Source: Candidatus Eiseniibacteriota bacterium
Lineage (GTDB): Bacteria; Eisenbacteria; RBG-16-71-46
NCBI GenBank assembly: GCA_016223045.1
Contig: JACRPT010000093.1
Span: 1 to 52,307 of the forward strand
Reading direction: 5' to 3'
Length of the DNA stretch: 52,307 nucleotides
A program made the translations under genes and the position numbers. This document shows positions 46,201 through 52,307 of this stretch, in pieces. How positions within the stretch are numbered: the stretch's first letter is position 1; each line of letters opens with the position of its first letter. Below the pieces are notes generated by a model. The model saw only the letters and a program-made list of their open reading frames with translations. It was not told where the DNA came from and ran no database searches.

Positions 46201-46301
46201 TCGCCGGCGAGCTCGAGCGCCGAGTCGAGCAGGGCGTCGATCCGCTGCCAGGACTCGCGGTCGAGCCCCTCCAGCCCCGTCGTGGGCCGGCTCCGGCTCA
46301 T
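43227..46301 (-). CDS. Ser/Thr protein kinase (PknB type) with transmembrane helix and TPR array
   Basis: The 1,024-residue protein begins with a short N-terminal segment. A kinase domain follows: P-loop IGRGGMGVVYLAE from ~104, Lys129 (VALKLI), HRDLKPGN at 220-227, DFG at 239-241 and APEQLRG near 269. A single membrane helix (~416-434) is followed by about ten tetratricopeptide repeats of the Kinesin-light-chain kind (~480-1000), each with ARRIxLGxEHPDVAxSxxNLAxLY-like sequence. All catalytic residues are present. It follows the ECF sigma gene with a 4-nt ATGA overlap. Such pairs are thought to link kinase signalling to transcription. Confidence 0.93.
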   Translation of the reverse strand: MSRSRPTTGLEGLDRESWQRIDALLDSALELAGDERSAFLDRACAGDPGLRARVDMLLAADAVSGSLLDRPVLDSVPGLLEEDEGRETRAKVDRVGSWRILREIGRGGMGVVYLAERADGQFEQRVALKLIKRGLDTDEIVGRFQQERQILARLEHPHIARLVDGGVTDEGLPYIAMEYVEGVPLTEHCRSRGLGLDAALRLFDQVCEAVQYAHRNLVVHRDLKPGNIMVSEGAVKLLDFGIAKVLAPGGGEAAKTMTMAPRLTPDYAAPEQLRGEPPTTATDVYALGVVLYELLTGGRPHRRRDTTHAGAENATLDEEPEPPSTAAARRGREARARAGPVPGEATAGPGAWRGRLKGDLDDIVLMALRNEPERRYPSVEALRDDLTRWRAGRPVRATRPTWGYRAGKFVRRNRAAVTAGALVALSIVAGLIGTTWQAHVAARERDRALLEARKASEIKDFALGLFQVSDPEQSRGANITARELLERGAGRVERELKGQPAVQAEMLDLIGGVYYQLSEYARAESVLVRATELGRRTLGREHVQVAHSLSRLGQVLDAEARYDAAIAALREALAIQQRQPGERRAEVAATLSNLAATYDHAGRPDSAEALHSRALAIDRALFGEESANVATDLDNLGVVLQARQRPADAVPLLRRALEIRRRVLGSEHPATATVAENLALALQNLGRTGEAVRLHEEALRIRRKILDPMHLDIAHTLGNFANLKRDQGDHAGAASMYEEALAIERHALGSDHPDVARSTNNLAILYYQRHEFERALQHFREAFESFRRVHGGQHPGTLNMEGNIGAVLRAMGRYQESERVLAGVLARRRSILGEDDADVANSYHNLGVLHHLVGRDDIAESELRRALEMRGRLLGDSTAPVAQSAEALAGLLRDQGRHGESLPLYRRAVAIDARVFPKPSPQSAEAFVGIGRLLVLMGRPREAEPYLRDALAVRSAAFGAQDGRTAEAAVALGLCRAAQGAGDSADSLIAPGLPVLRRQPGRPDPLIARAEQVLARGRSLARDR

Positions 46302-46864
46302 GCCACGGGCCCGCCACCCAGGCTCTCGAGGAGCAGCATCCGGGCCTTCCTCCAGTCGCGCTTGACCGTCCGCGGGTCCACGTCGAGCACTTCCGCCGTC
46401 TCCTCCACCGACAGACCGGCGAAGAACCGGAGCTCCACGACCCGGGCCAGCCGCTCGTCCACCTCCTTCAAACGCACCAGCGCCTCGTCGAGGGACAGGA
46501 TCTCCTCGGCGTGGTCGTCCACCGCGATGTCGGCGTCCTCGAGGTCCAGACGGCGCAGGTCCCCGCCGCGCTTGCGCGCGGCGCGCCGCCGCGCGTGGTC
46601 CACGACGATCTGGCGCATGGCCAGCGCGACGACGGCGAAGAAGTGGCGGCGGTCGTTGAGGGAGAGCGCGTCGCGGTCGAAGAGCTTGAGGAAGACCTCG
46701 TGGACCAGCTCGGTCGTGCCGAGCGTGGCGGGACCGGCGCCGCCGAGGCGCCGGCGCGCCAGTGAGCGCAGCTCTCCGTAGACCAGCGGCAGGAGCTGGT
46801 CCAGAGCCTCCTTGTGCCCGCCCCTGAGCTCCTGCAGAAGATGGGTGATCTCGCCCCTGGACAT
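46298..46864 (-). CDS. ECF-type RNA polymerase sigma factor paired with the kinase
   Basis: The 188-residue protein has sigma region 2 (PLVYGELRSLARRRL, TTELVHEVFLKLFDRD, RRHFFAVVALAMRQIVVDHARRR) and region 4 (VVELRFFAGLSVEETAEVLDVDPRTVKRDWRKARMLL). It belongs to the ECF group common in Planctomycetes and FCB bacteria and usually encoded beside Ser/Thr kinases; no anti-sigma factor gene is present. The ATG at 46864 was preferred to an upstream one that adds 37 Arg/Pro-rich residues. Its stop overlaps the kinase start. Confidence 0.92.
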   Translation of the reverse strand: MSRGEITHLLQELRGGHKEALDQLLPLVYGELRSLARRRLGGAGPATLGTTELVHEVFLKLFDRDALSLNDRRHFFAVVALAMRQIVVDHARRRAARKRGGDLRRLDLEDADIAVDDHAEEILSLDEALVRLKEVDERLARVVELRFFAGLSVEETAEVLDVDPRTVKRDWRKARMLLLESLGGGPVA

Positions 46865-47245
46865 GCCCGATCCCCGATCCCATGGGTGGTGTCGCGGCCG
46901 CGGCACGGGCCCGGCCCGCCCCAACACCACTCGACGCCCGGCCGATGGGGCGATCGCGGGCCAACCATCGCCCATTCTGCGTTGGGCAGGACGCGATTAC
47001 AACGCTTCGGTGCGCCCCCGGCGGTCTGGGTCCCGCTGGGGTGCCCGGTATTCGCGCGCCGGGGCGGCACCATCGCCGCCGTGCTTCACACCCCGGGATG
47101 TCCCCCGCGGCGGCCGACCGACGTTTGGCTCGGTGTGGGCACCGGCGGCGAATCGGCCGGCCCGGCGGCCGGTCCGGGGGCAAACCGCTCAGGGCCGCCA
47201 TCGGACGGACCGCCCGCCCACGGAACCCGAGCACGGAGGACCAAC
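46865..47245. other. 381-bp divergent intergenic region (sigma factor / small exported protein)
   Basis: It contains a dyad ATGGGGCGAT (46945-46954) / ATCGCCCAT (46967-46975), about 80-110 nt upstream of the sigma gene, that could bind a regulator. The rest is GC-rich with no convincing frame. Confidence 0.4.
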
Positions 47246-47485
47246 ATGACGACTCCATCCGCCGGCAGGACCTCGCCGCTCCGCGGCTTCAGGCTCCCGT
47301 TCCTTGCGATCGCGCTCGGACTGCCGGCCCTCGCCGCTGCCGGCACCCTGGCGATCGACCGCTGGACCGTGGACGGCGGCGACATCGTGCTGATGCGACC
47401 CGGGTCCTACCTGCTGAGCTCGCAGCTCAGCAAGCCGCTCACGCTGCGGGCGACGCGGAAGGGGCCGGCGGTCATCACGCCGTGA
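47246..47485 (+). CDS. small exported protein, possibly a truncated beta-helix protein
   Basis: A 79-residue protein whose ATG follows GGAGGA. A signal-like hydrophobic segment (LPFLAIALGLPALAAAG) is followed by only ~45 residues: DRWTVDGGDIVLMRPGSYLLSSQLSKPLTLRATRKGPAVI. The GSYxLSxxLSKPLTLRATRKGP segment resembles the first coil of right-handed beta-helix proteins, which normally continue for hundreds of residues. It may be a short stand-alone protein or a remnant. It is divergent from the ECF sigma/kinase operon. Confidence 0.6.
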   Translation: MTTPSAGRTSPLRGFRLPFLAIALGLPALAAAGTLAIDRWTVDGGDIVLMRPGSYLLSSQLSKPLTLRATRKGPAVITP

Positions 47486-47528
47486 GCGGGTGCGTGGGCG
47501 CGGGCGCGCGGCACGACCGGTGCCGTGC

Positions 47529-50500
47529 CTACTCCTTCACCATGTAGTAGACCGCCGCCGGGTGGTGGACGATGACGGCCGAGGTCGAGGCCTCGGGCAC
47601 CAGCTGGTAGGCGCTGGTGAGCGTGACGCCGATCGCCTGCCCGGGCTTCACCAGCTCGAACAGCTTCGCCTGGTCGGCGAGCTCGGGGCAGGCGCTGTAG
47701 CCGAACGAGTAGCGCTTGCCGCGCTCGTCCTCCAGCCCCAGCTCGCGCCGCACCCGGCGGTGGTGCCACTCGGCGAGGCCTTCGGCGGCCGAGACGCCGA
47801 GGCCGTGAGCGAACAGCGCCGCCGCGTACTCGCCCCGCGCGTTCAGCTCCTCCTGCAGCTCGTCCACCTTCGCGCCCACCGTCACCACCTGGAAGGCCAC
47901 CACGTCGAACCGGCTGCTCTCGACCGGCAGGAAGTAATCGGAGAGGCAGAGCCCCTCGCGCTCGGCCTGGCGCGGGAAGGTGAAGCGCACGACCTCCTCG
48001 ATCTTGCCGCGCGGCGCGAGCGCGCCGGGCGCGAAGGCGGCCGGGTCGTAGACCACCAGGTCCGGCCCGTCGCTCTGGCAGGGGAAGTAGCCATAGACCG
48101 CGCGCGGCTCGAGCCAGCCTTTCGCTTCGGCGTCGCGCTGGAGCGCGAGCCGGCGTGGCTCGAAGTCCTCGCGGATCAGCTTCTCGTACTCCGCGCCGCT
48201 CCCGCGCGCGCCCCAGTGCAGGCGGTAAAGGGTCTTCAGGTCCATCCCCGCGTACATCTCGGCGAACGGGATCCCGGACGCAGGCGTCACGCGCGCGCCC
48301 CAGAACGGGGGCGCTGGGATCTCCACGTTGCGCGGCACCGTGACCTTGAAGTCGCGCTGCTTCGCGGTGGATTCCCGCTGGCGCGCCTCCAGCTCGGACG
48401 CCTTCTCCCTGAACTCGAACGCCTCGCGCCGGTTCCGCTCGATGAGCGCCGCGGCCTGCCCGGCGTCCACCAGTGCGTTCACGGTGTCGAGCCCCTCGAA
48501 GGCGTCCTTGCAGTAGAACACCCCCGGCTCGTAGAAGTGCTCGCCGTCCACCAGCGCCGCGCGGCGACCGAAGTTCCGGTTGATCGCGGCGCCGCCGATC
48601 AGGACCGGGTAGCGGAGCCCCGCGCGGTGCAGCTCGGCCACGCAGATCGGCATCTGCCTGCTGGTCGAGACCAGCAGCGCCGAGAGGCCGATGGCGGTGG
48701 CGTCCACCTCCTGCGCCTTGTCGAGGATGGTCTGCACCGGGACCTGCTTGCCGAGGTCGAAGACGGTGTAGCCGTTGTTCGACAGGATGGTCTTCACCAG
48801 GTTCTTGCCGATATCGTGCACGTCGCCGTACACCGTGGCCACCACGACGCGGCCCTTGGCGACGTCCGCGCCCTTCTCGAGGTAGGTCTCGAGCCGCGTC
48901 ACCGCCTTCTTCATCACCTCGGCGCTCTGGAGCACGAAGGGCAGGATCAGCTCGCCCGCGCCGAACTTGTCGCCGACCTCCTTCATCGCCGGCAGCAGCA
49001 CCTGGTTGAGCACCGCCACCGGGTCCTGGCGCCGGACCGCCTGGTCCACCAGCTCCTCGATCCCGGCGGGTTTCCGGTGGAGGATCTGCCAGGCGATCTT
49101 CTGCTCGACCTCGAGCGAGGCCTCCTCGGCCTCTTCCTGCTTCGCGCGCGTGTCGGCGGTGCGCCCCTCGAAGTGCGCGATCAGCTTCGACAGCGCCTGC
49201 GCGTCGCGGTTGAAGACCAGGTCCTCGGCGGCGCGGCGGTCCGCCTCGCCGATCTCCGGGTACGGGATGACGTCGGCGGGGTTCACAATCGCCATGTCGA
49301 GCCCGGCCTGCACGCAGTGATAGAGGAAGACCGAGTTGAGCACGGCGCGCGCCTCCCTCGAGAGGCCGAACGAGACGTTCGAGACGCCGAGGCTCGTGAG
49401 CACGCCCGGGAGCGCGGCCTTGATGGCGCGGATCCCCTCGATGGTCTGGACGCCGGAGTCCAGGAACTCGGCGTCGCCGGTGGCCAGCGTGAAGGTGAGG
49501 TCGTCGAACACCAGCCGCCCGGGCTGCATCCCGTACTCGCTTGTGACGATGTCGTGGATGCGCCGCGCCACCTCGAGCTTGCGCTCCACGGTCTTCGCCA
49601 TCCCCTGCTCGTCGATGGTGAGCGCGATCACCGCGGCGCCGTACTTCATCACGAGCGGCATCACCGCGTCCACGCGCGCGCGGCCGCCCTCGAGGTTGAT
49701 CGAGTTGACGAGCGCGCAGCCCGGACAGGCCTTCAGCGCCTCCTCGATGACGTGCGGCTCGGTCGAGTCGATGCACAGCGGCGATTCGACCGAGAGCGCG
49801 AGCTTCCTGACCAGCCGCCGCACCTGCGCGGCCTCGTCGGTGCGCTCGGTCAGGGCCAGGCACACGTCGAGCGCGTGCGCCCCGCCTTCGACCTGCCTGC
49901 GCGCGATCGGGATCAGCTCCTCGAGCCGGTCCTCCAGCACCAGCGCCTTGACCTTGCGCGAGCCCTGGGTGTTGAGCCGCTCGCCGATCACGAGCGGGCG
50001 CGGCTCCTGAAGCATCGCGGTGGCGGTCATGCCGCTGGAGAGGAACCAGCCGGAGCGGCCCGGGCGCCTGGCCGGCGCGCGGCGGCCGATGGCGGCCACC
50101 ATGGCGCGGACGTGGTCCGGCGTCGTGCCACAGCAGCCGCCCACGATGTTGACGCCCAATTCGTCCACGAACTCGCGCAGGGTCTCGGCCATCGGCCCGG
50201 GCTTCATCGGGTAGACCGTGCGCCCGCCGTCGTTGATGGGCAGCCCGGCGTTCGGGATGCAGTGCAGGAACGTGCCGGCGTTCTGCGACAGGTGGCGGAT
50301 GGCGTCGCGCATCAGGTCGGGTCCGGTCGAGCAGTTGAGCCCGACGATCTCGACCTGCATCGCCTGGAGCGTGGCGAGCGCCGCGCCCACGTCGGTGCCG
50401 AGCAGCATGCGGCCCGACGGGTCGAGCGTCACCGAGCACTGGAGGGGCACGCGCCGGCCGCCCGCCGCCATCGCCTCGCGCGCGGCCAGGATCTGGGCCC

Positions 50501-51023
50501 TCATCTCGATCATGTCCTGGCACGTCTCGAGGATGAGCACGTCCGCGCCGCCCTCGACGAGGCCGCGCGCCTGCACCTCGAACGCCGGCACCAGGTCCTC
50601 GAGCGCCAGCCGTCCGAGCTCGGGATCCTCCGACGAGGGCAGGAAACCCGAGGGGCCTATCGAGCCGGCCACGAACCGGGGGCGGCCGTCGGCGGCCTCG
50701 AAGCGGTCGGCGACGCGGCGCGCGATCTCCGCGGCGGCGCGGTTCAGCTCGAGCGTCTGCTCGCCCAGCCCCCACTCCTCGAGCCTGAGGCGCGAGGCCT
50801 GGAAGGAGTTGGTCTCGACCACGTCCGCGCCGGCCTCGAAGTAGGCGGCATGGACCGCGTCCACCACGTCGGGGCGGGTCAGCGACAGGGCGTCGTTGCA
50901 GCCCTCCCAGCGCTTCCCGCCGAAGTCCTCGGGGCTCAGCCCGTGGGCCTGGAGCTGGGTACCCATGGCGCCGTCGTAGAACAGGACGCGCTGGCTCAGG
51001 GCTTCGAGGAGGCGGCTAGCCAT
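47529..51023 (-). CDS. metH: cobalamin-dependent methionine synthase
   Basis: The 1,164-residue protein has the full MetH domain order. The homocysteine-binding domain starts LFYDGAMGTQLQ, with zinc cysteines in GLNCS and GGCCGTTPDH. The pterin-binding domain follows from ~residue 335 (ERLNTQGSRKVK). The B12 cap and B12-binding domain carry the DxHxxG motif as GDVHDIGKN (His736). The AdoMet reactivation domain reads YGYFPCQSD and ends GYSACPELADQAKLFELV. It transfers methyl from methyltetrahydrofolate to homocysteine through cobalamin. The ATG at 51023 fits the family N-terminus. I see no cobalamin or SAM riboswitch in the short upstream region. Confidence 0.96.
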   Translation of the reverse strand: MASRLLEALSQRVLFYDGAMGTQLQAHGLSPEDFGGKRWEGCNDALSLTRPDVVDAVHAAYFEAGADVVETNSFQASRLRLEEWGLGEQTLELNRAAAEIARRVADRFEAADGRPRFVAGSIGPSGFLPSSEDPELGRLALEDLVPAFEVQARGLVEGGADVLILETCQDMIEMRAQILAAREAMAAGGRRVPLQCSVTLDPSGRMLLGTDVGAALATLQAMQVEIVGLNCSTGPDLMRDAIRHLSQNAGTFLHCIPNAGLPINDGGRTVYPMKPGPMAETLREFVDELGVNIVGGCCGTTPDHVRAMVAAIGRRAPARRPGRSGWFLSSGMTATAMLQEPRPLVIGERLNTQGSRKVKALVLEDRLEELIPIARRQVEGGAHALDVCLALTERTDEAAQVRRLVRKLALSVESPLCIDSTEPHVIEEALKACPGCALVNSINLEGGRARVDAVMPLVMKYGAAVIALTIDEQGMAKTVERKLEVARRIHDIVTSEYGMQPGRLVFDDLTFTLATGDAEFLDSGVQTIEGIRAIKAALPGVLTSLGVSNVSFGLSREARAVLNSVFLYHCVQAGLDMAIVNPADVIPYPEIGEADRRAAEDLVFNRDAQALSKLIAHFEGRTADTRAKQEEAEEASLEVEQKIAWQILHRKPAGIEELVDQAVRRQDPVAVLNQVLLPAMKEVGDKFGAGELILPFVLQSAEVMKKAVTRLETYLEKGADVAKGRVVVATVYGDVHDIGKNLVKTILSNNGYTVFDLGKQVPVQTILDKAQEVDATAIGLSALLVSTSRQMPICVAELHRAGLRYPVLIGGAAINRNFGRRAALVDGEHFYEPGVFYCKDAFEGLDTVNALVDAGQAAALIERNRREAFEFREKASELEARQRESTAKQRDFKVTVPRNVEIPAPPFWGARVTPASGIPFAEMYAGMDLKTLYRLHWGARGSGAEYEKLIREDFEPRRLALQRDAEAKGWLEPRAVYGYFPCQSDGPDLVVYDPAAFAPGALAPRGKIEEVVRFTFPRQAEREGLCLSDYFLPVESSRFDVVAFQVVTVGAKVDELQEELNARGEYAAALFAHGLGVSAAEGLAEWHHRRVRRELGLEDERGKRYSFGYSACPELADQAKLFELVKPGQAIGVTLTSAYQLVPEASTSAVIVHHPAAVYYMVKE

Positions 51024-51346
51024 GGGATCCGGGACTCCGGTGAGGGCCGCTGCGGCGGGAAAGCAGGGGCGGGAGCTTATCGGACGTGGATAGGGCCCGC
51101 AAACACCGCGCCCGCCGGCACCCGCCATGCGGCCCGGCCGTCACGCGCGATCGAGTCCCGCCTCTCGCTCCGACGCCCGCGCGCACCGCGACTGAAGCGG
51201 GCTCAGCCGGATCCCGAACGCTCGCGCGGGGCCGGGCCCGCCACATTGTGCGAGCATCGGGGCCGCGGACGTGGTAGACATTCGCCCCGGTTGATACGAC
51301 GCGGCCGCGTCGCTCCCACCCCGATGCACCCCCCCACGGAGGACCC
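51024..51346. other. 323-bp divergent intergenic region (metH / DUF1326-like gene)
   Basis: A TAGACA box at 51275 faces the plus-strand gene, and TATCCA or GATAAG boxes near 51085-51095 face metH. No reading frame or recognisable riboswitch. Confidence 0.5.
51275..51280 (+). promoter_or_regulatory. putative -10 box TAGACA upstream of DUF1326-like gene
   Basis: GTGGTAGACATTC lies about 67 nt before the ATG at 51347. No clear -35. Confidence 0.4.
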
Positions 51347-52081
51347 ATGAGAACCCTCGGAATCTTCTGCGCGCTCCTGCTCACCGCCGTCCCGGCGCTG
51401 GCGAAGGAGATGAAGGCGGCCGCGCCCGCGTGGAAGATGAACGCCACCGTCATCGAAGCCTGCTCGTGCCCGACGTTCTGCCAGTGCTTCTTCACCACCT
51501 CGCCCGCCGGACACGAGATGCACATGGAAGGCCACGAAGGGCACGCCGAGCACTACTGCCGCTTCAACAACGCGTACCGGGTGAACAAGGGCGACTACAG
51601 GGGCGTGAAGCTCGACGGCGCGAAGTTCTGGGTCTACGGCGACCTCGGCGCCGACTTCTCGAAGGGCCAGACCGACTGGGCCGTGGTGACCTTCGACCGG
51701 TCCACCACGAAGGAGCAGCGCGACGGCATCGCCGCGATCCTCGGGCACCTCTACCCGGTGAAGTGGAACTCGCTCACGACTGCCGAGGGCGACGTCGAGT
51801 GGGTGCCGGGGAAGGACGCGGCGTACGCCACGCTCGACGGCGGCAAGACCGCCGAGGTGCGGCTCCAGCGCTTCCAGGGCATGACCAACGACCCGATCGT
51901 GATCCGCAACCTGAAGTACTTCGGCGCGGTGCACAACGACGGCTTCCTGGTGATGCCGAACACCGTCGAAGCCCTGCGCGTCGGCGACAAGTCGTTCGAG
52001 TTCCACGGCACCAACGGCTTCATGATCACGCTGGACATCGACGCGAACACCGCCCCGCCCGAGGCCGGCGCCGGCAACTGA
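51347..52081 (+). CDS. exported DUF1326-like protein with Cys-rich and His/Met-rich motifs
   Basis: The 244-residue protein has a signal peptide (LGIFCALLLTAVPALA). The mature N-terminus holds CSCPTFCQC, the cysteine cluster of DUF1326-type proteins. Directly after it comes GHEMHMEGHEGHAEHYC, dense in His and Met. The rest (FWVYGDLGADFSKGQTDWAVVTFDRSTTKEQRDGI, FEFHGTNGFMITLDI) is a mostly beta domain. The motifs suggest metal binding, perhaps copper, in the periplasm; this is inference, as the family has no well-established function. It is followed by a strong terminator. Confidence 0.75.
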   Translation: MRTLGIFCALLLTAVPALAKEMKAAAPAWKMNATVIEACSCPTFCQCFFTTSPAGHEMHMEGHEGHAEHYCRFNNAYRVNKGDYRGVKLDGAKFWVYGDLGADFSKGQTDWAVVTFDRSTTKEQRDGIAAILGHLYPVKWNSLTTAEGDVEWVPGKDAAYATLDGGKTAEVRLQRFQGMTNDPIVIRNLKYFGAVHNDGFLVMPNTVEALRVGDKSFEFHGTNGFMITLDIDANTAPPEAGAGN

Positions 52082-52131
52082 CCACGCCTGCGTCGCGGCC
52101 GCGGAAGGGGTCGCGCCCGGGCGCACGCTGA

Positions 52132-52165
52132 CGAAGCCGCCGGAGCCCAGGCTCCGGCGGCTTCG
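52132..52165 (+). terminator. strong intrinsic terminator hairpin
   Basis: A 16-bp perfect inverted repeat, CGAAGCCGCCGGAGCC and its complement, has a two-base centre and lies 50 nt past the DUF1326-like stop. The T-run is lost; the sequence beyond switches to the intron within 5 nt. Confidence 0.75.
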
Positions 52166-52169
52166 CGCG

Positions 52170-52307
52170 GTACGCCCAGCATGGGCGCTGACTTGGAGGT
52201 GGAAGTCCTCCGAGGACTTGGTCACGGGGACTCAAGGGAACCGCAAGGGCGTGACCGCGAGGGAGCGTCCGAAGGAAGCGGGGAACGAACCGACGGGCTG
52301 ACGAACA
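52170..52307 (+). mobile_element. 5' end of a bacterial group II intron (cut by window end)
   Basis: GTACGCCCAGCATGGGCGC resembles the GUGYG-type 5' end of group II introns. It is followed by the domain I hairpin GGAGGTGGAAGTCCTCC (52195-52211). Next is the highly conserved segment ACCGCAAGGGCGTGACCGCGAGGG (52240-52263), then GTCCGAAGGAAGC and a terminal GCTGACGAACA. Only part of domain I is inside the window; the reverse transcriptase/maturase and domains IV-VI would lie beyond it. It begins 5 nt after a terminator stem, in the same direction as the upstream gene. Confidence 0.75.

Noticed and set aside
51024-51130. Cobalamin or SAM riboswitch before metH
   Set aside because: The leader is short and shows none of the conserved B12-box or SAM aptamer elements.
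47490-51350. 1,286-codon plus-strand frame opposite metH
   Set aside because: Antisense shadow of methionine synthase with no recognisable domain.

Overview
The window is about 52 kb of very GC-rich bacterial DNA. Most of it is above roughly 70% GC; the first 1.5 kb is visibly lower. I place it, by inference only, in an uncultivated FCB-type lineage such as Candidatus Eisenbacteria. The reasons are secreted proteins with type IX/FlgD-like C-terminal domains, an ECF sigma factor paired with a TPR-tailed Ser/Thr kinase, a homodimeric pyruvate dehydrogenase E1, a multicopy-style HNH endonuclease and several multiheme cytochromes. No rRNA, tRNA or CRISPR array was seen.

Region 1-2,100 is a rearranged edge. 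It holds a 5'-truncated beta-propeller-like secreted protein, a truncated hypothetical gene and a decayed IS91-type transposase fragment. Next to it, on the minus strand (2,096-5,336), are three membrane subunits related to complex I/hydrogenase-4 (NuoN-like, NuoL/HyfF-like, HyfE-like) with no catalytic partners. Then come a PTS EIIA protein and a plus-strand diguanylate cyclase (6,554). Region 7,964-13,142 has a secreted beta-helix protein, a CapK/PaaK-type adenylating enzyme, an unknown protein and a YuiH-like molybdopterin protein.

The most notable block is 13,329-26,365. It contains ccmF (cytochrome c maturation, minus strand), then an NHL-repeat protein, a 6-heme cytochrome and a 10-heme cytochrome. 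An outer-membrane beta-barrel, two CsgG/LpoB-like lipoproteins, a small exported protein and a 1,056-residue cytochrome with 42 CxxCH motifs follow. The genes from 18,332 to 26,365 overlap or nearly touch and look like one operon. The set reads as an extracellular electron-transfer conduit plus a very long heme wire. A 71-bp tandem duplication carrying a promoter-like box and a hairpin sits in front of the 10-heme gene.

Region 26,614-33,472 holds an O-methyltransferase, an Rdx-type selenoprotein with an in-frame UGA (27,289-27,522, invisible to normal ORF calling), an HTH/membrane-protein pair with a consensus promoter-operator, an S9 peptidase and aceE. At 33,766-36,496 an HNH endonuclease gene is split by a 1.4-kb IS110/IS1111-type element; removing the element restores the frame.

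The last third has a PPOX flavoprotein/nitrilase operon, a large lipoprotein, a GNAT acetyltransferase, a subtilisin-like protease, the kinase/ECF sigma operon, a tiny exported protein, B12-dependent methionine synthase (metH) and a secreted DUF1326-like protein. The window ends inside the 5' part of a group II intron lying just behind a strong terminator hairpin.
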